Below are positions 25,982 through 34,502 of a stretch of 64,000 nt of DNA, in pieces. Every line of letters begins with the position of its first letter. The stretch's first letter is position 1. Source of the DNA: Paracoccus contaminans (GTDB lineage Bacteria > Pseudomonadota > Alphaproteobacteria > Rhodobacterales > Rhodobacteraceae). The translations under genes and the position numbers were made by a program. The DNA lies in assembly GCF_002105555.1 (NCBI RefSeq), contig NZ_CP020612.1, positions 1,914,001-1,978,000 on the forward strand, written 5' to 3'. The notes below the pieces were generated by a model. It worked only from the letters and a program-made list of their open reading frames with translations, was not told the DNA's origin and did no database searches.

Positions 25982-27016
25982 TCAGCGCGCCAGTTCCGCC
26001 GCGATCGCCTGCACGATGGGCAGGGCCTCGGCCTCGGTCATGCCGGGGCGCAGGCGCGGGTCATACAGCATCTTCAGCAGTAACTCGTCATGGCGCGTCA
26101 GCAGCGCGAATTCCTCGTCGTCGTTGAAGATCGAGGGGCGCGCATCGGGGCTGTCATTGGCCAGGCCCAGCGCCTGGGCCAGTTCCTCGTGAAAGCAGCT
26201 GGTGCGCAGGGGCTGGGGCAGTTCGGCCCGGATCACGGCGACGGCGTTGGTATAGCTGGCGCCGGTCCCGGACGAATAGGCAAAGACGGTGCAGTAGTTC
26301 TGCGGCGCCAGATTCTCGATCGCGCGCATGTCGGGGCCGGGGATGCCCGGCACCAGCCCGGCCAGGCGCGGGCCGATGGCGCGCCGCTCATCCTCGTTCA
26401 GGACCAGCACGACGAGATTGCCCCCCTCGTCCTTGAGCCGCAGCGGATGGCCGGTGATGCGGCCAAGGCGCGCCGCGTAATCGGCGATGGCGGCCCGGTC
26501 GCGCCCGCGCTGCGCCTCGGGAACGGAATCGCCAAAGACGATGCTGATGCCGACGGGCACGCCCCAGCGGCGCAGCGGCGCGGAATGAACGCGCGGCACG
26601 AGGCGGCCCTGCGTCATCTGGTATTCGTCGCGCAAGGCGATCTGCACGAAATCATCGACCAGCCGGGCCGCCGTGGTCGGGATGGCCGTGCCGTCATCGG
26701 TGCGCAACAGGCCGCGGGCCAGCAGGGTATCCTGAATACCCTTCAGATACTGGCCCATCGTGCGGCTGGCATCGCTGGGCCGCGCGGCGGGGGCGCTGTC
26801 GCCGATGGCCATGGCGCGGCGGCGGCGCAATTCGGCCTGCGAAAGATGGGGCGGGCGGGCCGAGGCGGGCACGGGACGCGCCAGCGGCGCAGGCACCGGC
26901 ACGAGGGGCGGCGCGGGCAGGGCGGGCGCGGCACAGGCGGCCAGCGCCAGCATCAGCGCGGCGACAAGCGGACGCCCCGGCAGGACGGGCGCGCGGCCCG
27001 GGACAGGCGATGTCAC
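25982..27016 (-). CDS. DUF2927 lipoprotein
   Basis: 344 aa. The signal peptide has a lipobox (MLALAACAAP), so it is probably a lipid-anchored envelope protein. The DUF2927 domain spans residues 130-330, with TSCFHEELAQALGLANDSPD and SIFNDDEEFALLTRHDE, a pattern resembling an HExxH metalloprotease (here FHEELAQ, not canonical). The function of the family is unknown. The GTG start is placed so that the signal peptide is normal in length, 25 nt after telA. A longer frame upstream is open only because it runs into telA. Confidence 0.82.
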   Translation of the reverse strand: MTSPVPGRAPVLPGRPLVAALMLALAACAAPALPAPPLVPVPAPLARPVPASARPPHLSQAELRRRRAMAIGDSAPAARPSDASRTMGQYLKGIQDTLLARGLLRTDDGTAIPTTAARLVDDFVQIALRDEYQMTQGRLVPRVHSAPLRRWGVPVGISIVFGDSVPEAQRGRDRAAIADYAARLGRITGHPLRLKDEGGNLVVLVLNEDERRAIGPRLAGLVPGIPGPDMRAIENLAPQNYCTVFAYSSGTGASYTNAVAVIRAELPQPLRTSCFHEELAQALGLANDSPDARPSIFNDDEEFALLTRHDELLLKMLYDPRLRPGMTEAEALPIVQAIAAELAR

Positions 27017-27041
27017 GGCAGGATGGCCTGTTGCGCCCGGA

Positions 27042-28241
27042 TCACGGGCGCCCGGCGGGCATGGCGCCCGACGGCCCGGCGGCCGGGCTGGAACTGGCGG
27101 CACGCGGCGCGGCAAGGGTCTGGCGCAGCTCTGCCTCCATCTTCTGCAGGTCCATCTCGGCGGCGGCGCGGCGGGCCTTTCCCTCATCGGCGATGCGCAG
27201 CGAATCCTCGATCGTGGCGATCAGTTCGGCATTGGCGGTGCGCACCGATTCGATGTCGAACACGCCCCGTTCCATTTCCGTGCGGATGCGGGTGTTCGCC
27301 TCGCGCAGGTTGCGGGCATTGGCGGTCAGCAGGTCGTTGGTCAGGTCGGTGGCCTGCCTGACGGCACCGGCCGCCTGCGCGCCGCGCTGGATCGTCACCG
27401 CCTGGGCCAGCTGGGTTTCCCACAGCGGCACCGTGTTGACCAGGGTCGAGCTGATCTTGGTGACCAGCGACTTGTCGTTTTCCTGCACCAGCCGGATCGA
27501 GGGCAGCGACTGCATCGTGACCTGCCGCGTCAGTTTCAGGTCATGCACCCGCCGTTCGAGATCGTCGCGCATGGCGCGCAGATCGCGCAGTTCCTGCGCC
27601 TCGATCACATTGCCGTCGGGCGCCGCCGCCTGCAGCGCGGCTTCCTTGGCGGGAATGGTCCGGCTGTCCAGCTCGCGCAGCTTTTCCTCTCCGGCCGCGA
27701 TGTAGAGCGCCAGTTCGTCATAGAAGGCCAGCGTGCGTTCATACAGCACGTCCAGCGCCTTGATGTCCTTGAGCAGCGTGTGCTGGTGACGCTCAAGATC
27801 GCTGGTGATGCGGTCGATCTGGCCCTGCACCTGTTCATAGCCGGCCACGAAGCGGGCAAAGGGCGCGGCCCGGCCCGTCAGGCGTTCCCACCAGGACCGT
27901 TCGCGCCGCACGTCCAGCTCGTCGATGGAAAACCCGCGGATGGTCGAGACGATGTCGCGCAGGGAATCGCCCGCCGGGCCGACATCCTTGTTCTTGACAT
28001 CGGCCAGCATCGCCTGGCTGATTTCCTGCAGCCCCGCCTGGGCGCGCGATCCGAAATGGACGATGGATGCGGTGTCGCGCAGGTCGATCTCGTCCATCCG
28101 GCGGCGGATCTCCGCGGCCACCGCGGCGGGCGCATCGTCCAGCCGCGCCACCTCGGCCGCCGGTTCGGGCAGGACGATCGCCGTCACGGATTGAAGTTCG
28201 GGCAGCGCGGCCTGGGCGCGGGCCTGGGTCTGGGTGCTCAT
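27042..28241 (-). CDS. Toxic-anion resistance protein, TelA family
   Basis: 399 aa, strongly helical with coiled-coil segments. Family marks: MLADVKNKDVGPAGDSLRDI, SIDELDVRRERSWWERLTG, and TKISSTLVNTVPLWETQLAQ near residue 275. TelA proteins are linked to tellurite and other envelope stress in ter-type loci, but the mechanism is unknown. It leads a same-strand group with DUF2927, SPFH and zinc-ribbon proteins. I chose the ATG at MSTQTQARAQ; longer reading upstream has no similarity. Confidence 0.9.
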   Translation of the reverse strand: MSTQTQARAQAALPELQSVTAIVLPEPAAEVARLDDAPAAVAAEIRRRMDEIDLRDTASIVHFGSRAQAGLQEISQAMLADVKNKDVGPAGDSLRDIVSTIRGFSIDELDVRRERSWWERLTGRAAPFARFVAGYEQVQGQIDRITSDLERHQHTLLKDIKALDVLYERTLAFYDELALYIAAGEEKLRELDSRTIPAKEAALQAAAPDGNVIEAQELRDLRAMRDDLERRVHDLKLTRQVTMQSLPSIRLVQENDKSLVTKISSTLVNTVPLWETQLAQAVTIQRGAQAAGAVRQATDLTNDLLTANARNLREANTRIRTEMERGVFDIESVRTANAELIATIEDSLRIADEGKARRAAAEMDLQKMEAELRQTLAAPRAASSSPAAGPSGAMPAGRP

Positions 28242-28442
28242 CGAACGGTTTCCCCAATCGGGTGCGGGTGATCGCCCGCCAGCGCCTGCGACAGCACGCA
28301 GGCAGGGCGGATCGGTTGCGCGATCAACAGGATGGGGCACGGAAAGTTCCCGCCGTCAAGGCCGCGGGCCTGATGCTGGCGCGTTGCGCCGCAACGGACG
28401 GCTGTGTATTGAGCGGCAGTTGGACCATTGGGAAGGAACGCC

Positions 28443-29705
28443 ATGCGCAGGGTCGTCGTCACCGGGCTTGGAATGGTCACGCCGCTGGCTTGCGGGGTCG
28501 AACAGACCTGGTCGCGGCTGCTGTCGGGGCAGTCGGGCGCGGGTCCGATCACCCGCTTCGATCCCAAGGACGTGGTGACGAAATATGCCTGCGAGATCCC
28601 GTCCGGCGACGGCTCGGACGGCAGCTTCAACCCCGACGACTGGATGGAGCCGAAGGACCGCCGCAAGGTGGACGACTTCATCCTTTACGGGATGGCCGCA
28701 GCCCAGCAGGCGGTGGAGGATTCCGGCTGGCGCCCTGCATCCGAGGCCGAGCGCGAGCGCACCGGCGTGATGATCGGCAGCGGCATCGGCGGGCTGACCT
28801 CGATCGCCGAGACGGCCGTGCTGATCCGCGAACGCGGGCCAAAACGCGTCTCGCCCTTCTTCATTCCCGGCGCGCTCATCAATCTCGTCTCCGGGCAGGT
28901 CTCGATCCGCTTCGGCTTCAAGGGGCCGAACCATGCGGTCGTCACCGCCTGTTCGACCGGCGCCCACGCCATCGGCGACGCGGCGCGGCTGATCGCGCTG
29001 GACGATGCGGATGTGATGGTTGCCGGCGGGGCCGAGGCCCCGATCAGCGAGATCGGCATCGCCGGCTTCAATGCCTGCAAGGCGCTGTCCACCAGGCGCG
29101 AGGACGATCCCAAGGCGGCGTCGCGCCCCTGGGACGCGGACCGCGACGGCTTTGTCATGGGCGAGGGCGCGGGTGTCGTCGTGCTGGAGGAATACGAGCA
29201 TGCCAAGGCCCGCGGCGCCCGGATCTATGCCGAGGTGCTGGGTTACGGGCTGTCGGGCGATGCCTATCACATCACCGCGCCTTCCGAGGATGGCGACGGG
29301 GGCTTTCGGTCCATGACCGCCGCGCTGAGGCGGGCGGGGCTGGGTGCCGAGGCGCTGGATTATGTCAACGCCCACGGCACCAGCACCATGGCCGACGTGA
29401 TCGAGCTGGGCGCGGTGGAACGGCTGCTGGGCGATCACGCGCGGGGCGTCACCATGTCCTCCACCAAATCCTCGATCGGGCACCTGCTGGGCGCGGCGGG
29501 GGCGGTCGAGGCGATCTTCTGCATCCTGGCGATCCGCGACCAGATCGCCCCGCCGACGATCAACCTGGACAATCCGGCGCGTGAGACGCCGATCGACTTG
29601 GCCGCCAATGCCGCGGTGCGGCGGCGGATCGACGTGGCGCTGTCCAACAGCTTTGGTTTCGGCGGCACCAATGCCAGCCTCGTCATCGGCAGGGTCCGCG
29701 ACTGA
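28443..29705 (+). CDS. fabF: 3-oxoacyl-ACP synthase II (KAS II)
   Basis: A condensing enzyme of type II fatty-acid synthesis. 420 aa starting MRRVVVTGLGMVTPLACGVE. The Cys-His-His triad is visible: Cys in VVTACSTGAHAIGD near residue 169, His in NAHGTSTMAD near residue 310, His in GHLLGAAGAVEA near residue 346. The C-terminal NSFGFGGTNASLVI is standard. The stop overlaps the mltG ATG. fabF-mltG is a common order. Confidence 0.97.
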   Translation: MRRVVVTGLGMVTPLACGVEQTWSRLLSGQSGAGPITRFDPKDVVTKYACEIPSGDGSDGSFNPDDWMEPKDRRKVDDFILYGMAAAQQAVEDSGWRPASEAERERTGVMIGSGIGGLTSIAETAVLIRERGPKRVSPFFIPGALINLVSGQVSIRFGFKGPNHAVVTACSTGAHAIGDAARLIALDDADVMVAGGAEAPISEIGIAGFNACKALSTRREDDPKAASRPWDADRDGFVMGEGAGVVVLEEYEHAKARGARIYAEVLGYGLSGDAYHITAPSEDGDGGFRSMTAALRRAGLGAEALDYVNAHGTSTMADVIELGAVERLLGDHARGVTMSSTKSSIGHLLGAAGAVEAIFCILAIRDQIAPPTINLDNPARETPIDLAANAAVRRRIDVALSNSFGFGGTNASLVIGRVRD

Positions 29706-30883
29706 TGTGGCGGGCCATCGCCTCGAACGCGCTGACGCTGCTGGTCGTCATCCTGGTGGCGGTGGCGGTGGCGGTCGCCTGGGGGCGCAACCAGTATGCC
29801 GCGCCGGGGCCGAGCGCCGTGGCCCAGTGCGTCGAGGTGCCGCAGAACGCCCGGCTGGCCGAGGTGAGCGATCAGTTGCTGGCGCAGGGGGTGATCCGTT
29901 CGCCCTATATCCTGCGCACGGGCGCCGATTACGCCGGCAAGGCGGGCGCGCTGAAATACGGCAGCTATCTGGTGCCGCCCCATGCCAGCATGAAGGACAT
30001 CGTTGACACGATCACCGCGGGCGGGCCGTCCACCTGCGGGACCGAGGTCGTCTTTCGGATCGGGGTGCGGGAGAACGCGGTCGTGCTGCGCGATCTCGAT
30101 GCGCAGAGCGGGCGCTATGAGGACCGGGTGAAATACAACCCGGCCGGCGAGCAGCCGCCCGAGGCGATCGCCCAGGCCCAGGCCAAGCCCGGCACGCGGC
30201 TGCGCGTCGTGGTGGCCGAGGGCACGACCGCCTGGCAGGTGGTCGAGGGGATCAGGCAGGCGGCGTTCCTAGAAGGCAATCCCGGCCCGGTGCCGCCCGA
30301 AGGATCGCTGGCCCCTGACACCTATGAGGTGGAACGCGGCGCCCAGCGGCGCGCATTGGTCGAGCGGATGCGCGACGCGCAGACCGCGATCCTGTCGGCG
30401 GCATGGGAGGCGCGGCCATTCGGCCTGCCCTATCGCACGCCCGAGGAGGCCCTGATCATGGCCTCGATCGTGGAAAAGGAAACCGGCATCGCGGCCGAGC
30501 GGCCGACCGTGGCGGCGGTGTTCGTCAACCGGCTGCGCGAAGGGATGCGCCTGCAAACCGATCCCACGGTCATCTATGGCGTGACCGGCGGGAAGGAGAT
30601 CCTGGACCGCGGCCTGCGCCGTTCGGAACTGGCCCGGCGCACGCCCTATAACACCTATCTGGTGCCGGGCCTGCCCCCGACCCCCATCGCCAACCCTGGC
30701 AAGGCCGCCATCCAGGCTGCGCTGAAGCCTGCGGAAAGCCCTTACCTGTATTTCGTGGCCGACGGATCGGGCGGGCACGCCTTTGCGGCAACGCTTGCCG
30801 AACACGAGGCCAATGTCGCCCGCTGGCGCGAGATCGAGCGCCAGCGCGGCGAGGATGCCGAAACCCCGGTGCAGGGGGACTGA
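29705..30883 (+). CDS. mltG: Endolytic peptidoglycan transglycosylase MltG
   Basis: Cuts nascent glycan strands at the inner membrane and so sets chain length. 392 aa: an N-terminal anchor (LTLLVVILVAVAVAVAWG), a LysM-like part (LKYGSYLVPPHASMKDIVDT), and the YceG catalytic domain with the essential Glu in ASIVEKETGIAAERP near residue 258. The conserved LQTDPTVIYG and PYNTYLVPGLPPTPIANPG follow. The protein is fused to nothing unusual; it starts inside the fabF stop. Confidence 0.95.
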   Translation: MWRAIASNALTLLVVILVAVAVAVAWGRNQYAAPGPSAVAQCVEVPQNARLAEVSDQLLAQGVIRSPYILRTGADYAGKAGALKYGSYLVPPHASMKDIVDTITAGGPSTCGTEVVFRIGVRENAVVLRDLDAQSGRYEDRVKYNPAGEQPPEAIAQAQAKPGTRLRVVVAEGTTAWQVVEGIRQAAFLEGNPGPVPPEGSLAPDTYEVERGAQRRALVERMRDAQTAILSAAWEARPFGLPYRTPEEALIMASIVEKETGIAAERPTVAAVFVNRLREGMRLQTDPTVIYGVTGGKEILDRGLRRSELARRTPYNTYLVPGLPPTPIANPGKAAIQAALKPAESPYLYFVADGSGGHAFAATLAEHEANVARWREIERQRGEDAETPVQGD

Positions 30884-31060
30884 GGGAATCATTGTCGGCA
30901 GCGGTCCGGGTGCCTGCCCCGGATCGCGCGCTTTCATCCGCCCGGTTGCGGCACCGGCGGCAGGGCAAGCGGGGGGTGTTGCCGGGCGGCCGGTCCGGTG
31001 TTGCGGGTCGTAAGTCTATGATAAAGATGGACGATCTTTCCAAGATGCAAGGGGTGCGCG
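30884..31060. other. Spacer between mltG and the GTA promoter
   Basis: No gene. It contains a perfect 6-bp inverted repeat AAAGAT-GGACG-ATCTTT (31023-31039) in a short AT-rich patch, which could be an operator or a weak terminator remnant for mltG. Confidence 0.45.
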
Positions 31061-31099
31061 CCGTTCCGGATTGACTTTGCGAACGGTCCGGGATACATA
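31061..31099 (+). promoter_or_regulatory. Candidate GTA cluster promoter with operator-like inverted repeat
   Basis: TTGACT (31071-31076) and TACATA (31094-31099) are 17 nt apart. A perfect inverted repeat CCGTTC (31061-31066) / GAACGG (31081-31086) surrounds the -35 box, as expected for a regulator site. It lies about 105 nt before the first GTA gene. The -10 match is only partial. Confidence 0.5.
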
Positions 31100-31123
31100 T
31101 TCGACATGCTGGGAGAGGTGGGC

Positions 31124-31158
31124 AAGCGGCCGGGGCGAAAGCCCGCGGGCCGCTTTTT
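31124..31158 (+). terminator. Intrinsic terminator-like hairpin in the GTA leader
   Basis: GCGGCC...GGGGC, loop GAAA, then GCCC...GGGCCGC with an internal bulge, directly followed by TTTTT. It sits between the putative promoter and the first GTA gene, so it either attenuates the operon or ends transcripts from upstream. The 10-mer CTTTTTCGTT at its end recurs before the portal gene. Confidence 0.6.
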
Positions 31159-31205
31159 CGTTTCCCGCTCGTGCGGACAGGCACCGAGGGGCAGGGCATC
31201 ACTAC

Positions 31206-31580
31206 ATGGACACAGGTTTTGAACCGGAGCGTCACGGCTGCGGGGACGGCCCCTTTGTCGCCGGGGGCGAGGGCGACGATTTTCTGAGCGCAGACCAAGC
31301 CATCGATGTCGCGGGGGAAATCTTCCGCGAGGTCGCCGAAGAGCTGCACAGGCTGCGGATCGACTTGCGCAGCGGCAATGTCGAGCAGGCCGAGAAGACC
31401 GGCAAGGCGGTGCGCGATCTGCGCGTCGCCACGGCGCTGGTGCTGGAGGAGAGGAACCGCGTTGACAAGCTTCGCAAGGACATCGCCGGCAGGGTCGGGC
31501 CCGGAACGCTCGATCTCGACGCGGCACGGGACGAAATCGGGCGCCGCCTGGCTTGCCTGCGCCGGGCCGGAGGAGGTTGA
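31206..31580 (+). CDS. GTA small terminase-type protein (g1)
   Basis: 124 aa, predicted helical, with the core block EIFREVAEELHRLRIDLRSG and RDLRVATALVLEERNRVDKL typical of Rhodobacterales GTA g1, a small-terminase homologue with weak DNA selectivity that supports packaging of random host DNA. First gene of the cluster. Its 3' third overlaps the proposed start of the large terminase. Identified from its position and this helical block. Confidence 0.85.
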   Translation: MDTGFEPERHGCGDGPFVAGGEGDDFLSADQAIDVAGEIFREVAEELHRLRIDLRSGNVEQAEKTGKAVRDLRVATALVLEERNRVDKLRKDIAGRVGPGTLDLDAARDEIGRRLACLRRAGGG

Positions 31581-32877
31581 TGCCTTCATCGGCGGGCTGT
31601 CGGACAATGCGCTGGCCAGCCTGCCATGGCTGTTCGAGTTCTGGGCCCTGCCGCACCAGTTGCCCCCCGAGGGCGACTGGAAGTCCTGGGTCATCATGGG
31701 CGGGCGCGGGGCGGGCAAGACCCGCGCCGGGGCCGAATGGGTGCGCGCGCAGGTCGAGGGCGCGACCCCGGACGCGCCCGGGCGCGCGCGCCGCGTGGCG
31801 CTGGTGGCCGAGACCTTCGATCAGGGCCGCGAGGTGATGGTGATGGGCGACAGCGGCATCCTGGCCTGCTGCCCGCCCGACCGCCGCCCGGTGTGGGAAG
31901 CAGGGCGGCGCCGGCTGGTCTGGCCCAATGGCGCGACCGCGACCGTCTATTCGGCGCATGAGCCGGAGGCCCTGCGCGGGCCGCAGTTCGATGCCGCCTG
32001 GGCGGACGAGCTGGCCAAGTGGAAGAAGGCCGACGACACCTGGGACATGCTGCAATTTGCGCTGCGTCTGGGCGATCATCCCCAGCAGGTCGTCACGACG
32101 ACGCCGCGCAATGTCGGGGTGCTGAAGGCGATCTTGCGCAACCCCTCGACGGTGGTGACGCATGCGCCGACCGATGCGAACCGCGCCTATCTGGCGCAGA
32201 GCTTTCTGGCCGAGGTCGAGGCGCGCTATGCCGGCACCCGCCTGGGCCGGCAGGAGCTGGAGGGCATCCTGCTGGACGATGTCGAGGGGGCGCTGTGGTC
32301 CACGGCGATGCTGGAGGGCTGCCGCATCGAAGCGGCCCCGAGGCTGGACCGGATCGTGGTCGCGGTCGATCCGGCGGTGACGGCGGGGGCGGCCAGCGAC
32401 GAATGCGGCATCATTGTCGCCGGCGTTTGCTGCGAGGGGCCGCCGCAGGACTGGCGGGCCGTGGTGCTGGAGGATGCCAGCCTGCGCGGCGGGCCGGCCG
32501 ACTGGGCGCGCGCCGCCATCGCCGCGATGGAGCGCCATGGCGCCGAGCGGCTGGTCGCCGAGGTCAACCAGGGGGGCGATCTGGTGGAAAGCGTGATCCG
32601 GCAGATCGACCCGCTGGTCCCGTTCCGCGCGCTGCGGGCGGGGCGGGGCAAGGGCCTGCGGGCCGAGCCGGTGGCGGCGCTGTATGAACAGGGGCGGGTG
32701 CGGCATCTGCGATCGGGCGCGCTGGGCGCGCTGGAGGACCAGATGTGCCGCATGACGGTGCGCGGGTTCGAGGGGCGCGGCAGTCCTGACCGGGTGGATG
32801 CGCTGGTCTGGGCGATCCACGAACTGATGATCGAGCCGGCCCAGCATTACCGGCGGCCGCAGGTGCGGGGGCTGTAG
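31462..32877 (+). CDS. GTA large terminase (g2), ATPase-nuclease
   Basis: Packages DNA into GTA heads. Walker A VIMGGRGAGKTRAGAEWVR near residue 80, Walker B-type AAWADELAKWKK, and an RNase H-like nuclease with VVAVDPAVTAG near residue 298 and a late acidic DALVWAIHEL. PWLFEFWALPHQLPPEGDW is the standard N-terminal block. The start is uncertain: a TTG preceded by GGAGAGG is chosen, giving 471 aa and a 119-bp overlap with g1. No ATG is available between there and the conserved domain. Confidence 0.93.
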   Translation: MTSFARTSPAGSGPERSISTRHGTKSGAAWLACAGPEEVDAFIGGLSDNALASLPWLFEFWALPHQLPPEGDWKSWVIMGGRGAGKTRAGAEWVRAQVEGATPDAPGRARRVALVAETFDQGREVMVMGDSGILACCPPDRRPVWEAGRRRLVWPNGATATVYSAHEPEALRGPQFDAAWADELAKWKKADDTWDMLQFALRLGDHPQQVVTTTPRNVGVLKAILRNPSTVVTHAPTDANRAYLAQSFLAEVEARYAGTRLGRQELEGILLDDVEGALWSTAMLEGCRIEAAPRLDRIVVAVDPAVTAGAASDECGIIVAGVCCEGPPQDWRAVVLEDASLRGGPADWARAAIAAMERHGAERLVAEVNQGGDLVESVIRQIDPLVPFRALRAGRGKGLRAEPVAALYEQGRVRHLRSGALGALEDQMCRMTVRGFEGRGSPDRVDALVWAIHELMIEPAQHYRRPQVRGL

Positions 32878-32885
32878 CGCCCCAG

Positions 32886-32980
32886 GATGGGTATTTGGGC
32901 CAGGAAGAAGCCCGCCGGGGTGCGGCGGGCGCGCGGAGGTTGTCCGCAGGGGTCGTCCGCTGGGGCGGCCCTTTTTCGTT
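32886..32980 (+). repeat. Repeat-derived hairpin and terminator-like element before the portal gene
   Basis: The segment GGGTATTTGGGCCAGGAAGA resembles the family-wide intergenic palindrome seen at 17231. It is followed by a perfect 7-bp stem GCCCGCC/GGCGGGC (32910-32930), a second imperfect hairpin, and CTTTTTCGTT (32971-32980), identical to the end of the leader terminator. Portal translation starts 15 nt later after GGGAGG. Confidence 0.55.
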
Positions 32981-32995
32981 GGATGGGAGGCTCGC

Positions 32996-34261
32996 ATGGC
33001 GATGCGGTGGTTCGGGCGGCGCGGGCCGCAGGAGGATGGGGCGGCGCTTGCCGGGCCCGAGGCGAAGGTGGCCCCGGTCGCGCCCTCGGCCGGGATCGCC
33101 GCGCCGGCCGAATGGAAGGCGAGCGCCGCCGGCAGGCTGACGGCCGGGGCGGCGGGGGTAACGCAGGGCGCCGTCGGCCGGGCCCTGTGGGGCGGGCGAG
33201 AGCCGGCTGTGCTGGTGCGGGCCGGCTTTGTCGGCAACCCGGTCGGTTTCCGCGCGGTCAAGCTGGTCGCCGAGGCGGCGGCCGCGGTGCCGCTAGTCTG
33301 CCAGGATGCGGTGCGGCGCTATGAGGCCCATCCGGTCATCGACCTGATGCGGCGGCCCAATCCGGCGCAGGGGCGGGCCGAGCTGCTGGAGGCGCTGTTC
33401 GGCCAGCTGCTGCTGTCGGGCAACGGCTATGTCGAGGCGGTGGCCCCCGACGAGGGCGGGCTGCCGGCCGAGCTGCATGTGCTGCGGTCCGACCGGATGA
33501 GCGTGGTGCCGGGGCCGGACGGCTGGCCCGTCGCCTATGACTATGCGGTGGGCGGGCGCAGGCACCGCTTTGACATGACCGGCAGCCCCGACCCCATCTG
33601 CCATATCCGCAGCTTTCACCCGCAGGACGATCATTACGGGCTGTCGCCGATGCAGGCGGCGGCGACGGCGATCGAGGTGCACAACAGCGCCAGCCAATGG
33701 TCGCGGGCGCTGCTGGACAACGCGGCGCGGCCCTCGGGCGCGATCGTCTATCGCGGCAGCGACGGGCAGGGCGTTCTGAGCCCCGACCAGTATGACCGGC
33801 TGGTCAGCGAGATGGAGACGCATCATCAGGGCGCGCGCAACGCCGGGCGGCCGATGCTGCTGGAAGGGGGGCTGGACTGGAAGCCGATGGGGTTCAGCCC
33901 CAGCGACATGGAGTTCCACGAAACCAAGCTGGCCGCGGCGCGCGAGGTGGCGATGGCATTCGGCGTGCCGCCCATGCTGATCGGCATCCCCGGAGAGGCG
34001 ACCTATGCCAACTATGCCGAGGCCAACAGGGCCTTTTACCGGCTGACGGTTTTGCCGCTGGTCACGCGGGTGGCGGCGGCCCTGGGCTGGTGGCTGAGCG
34101 AGCATCTGGGCGAGGAGGTGGACCTCAAGCCCGACCCGGACCAGATCCCGGCGCTGGCGGCGGAACGGGACCAGCAATGGGCACGGGTCAGCGCGGCGAG
34201 CTTTCTGACGGATGCGGAAAAGCGCGCGGCGCTGGGCCTGCCCCCGCTGAAGGGGGCCTGA
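32996..34261 (+). CDS. GTA portal protein (g3), HK97 family
   Basis: 421 aa. Forms the dodecameric portal at one capsid vertex through which DNA passes. The HK97-type portal core is visible: VRAGFVGNPVGFRAVKLVAE near residue 75, LLLSGNGYVEAV near residue 138, HNSASQWSRALLDNAARPSG near residue 230, and the conserved GVPPMLIGIPGEATYANYAEA near residue 325. A variable Gly/Ala N-terminus precedes it. GATGGGAGG gives a good ribosome site. Confidence 0.95.
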   Translation: MAMRWFGRRGPQEDGAALAGPEAKVAPVAPSAGIAAPAEWKASAAGRLTAGAAGVTQGAVGRALWGGREPAVLVRAGFVGNPVGFRAVKLVAEAAAAVPLVCQDAVRRYEAHPVIDLMRRPNPAQGRAELLEALFGQLLLSGNGYVEAVAPDEGGLPAELHVLRSDRMSVVPGPDGWPVAYDYAVGGRRHRFDMTGSPDPICHIRSFHPQDDHYGLSPMQAAATAIEVHNSASQWSRALLDNAARPSGAIVYRGSDGQGVLSPDQYDRLVSEMETHHQGARNAGRPMLLEGGLDWKPMGFSPSDMEFHETKLAAAREVAMAFGVPPMLIGIPGEATYANYAEANRAFYRLTVLPLVTRVAAALGWWLSEHLGEEVDLKPDPDQIPALAAERDQQWARVSAASFLTDAEKRAALGLPPLKGA

Positions 34262-34262
34262 C

Positions 34263-34499
34263 GTGGAGGGATCCAAATTCATCGAGCGCCCCGGCATCTG
34301 GCACGAGCAGAAGCTGGAGGCGCAGGAGCGGATCATGGCGCTGCAGTTCGGGCAGGTGGACAGGCGGCTCGAACGGATCGAGGCGCTGATCGAGGGCTTG
34401 GAGCGGCGCCTGTGGATGACGGTCTATGGCGTTGTCGCCGTGATCCTGACCCAGGCCGTCCAGTCGATTTTGCAGTTCGCGCCGAAGGGAGGGCACTGA
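34263..34499 (+). CDS. GTA small head-associated protein (g3.5 type)
   Basis: 78 aa with a coiled-coil segment (KLEAQERIMALQFGQVDRRL) and one C-terminal transmembrane-like helix (LWMTVYGVVAVILTQAVQSI). A small gene of this form lies between portal and protease in Rhodobacterales GTA clusters (g3.5). The GTG start follows the portal stop by one base. Its job is unclear; holin-like and head-formation roles have both been proposed. Confidence 0.82.
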   Translation: MEGSKFIERPGIWHEQKLEAQERIMALQFGQVDRRLERIEALIEGLERRLWMTVYGVVAVILTQAVQSILQFAPKGGH

Positions 34500-34502
34500 T
34501 CC

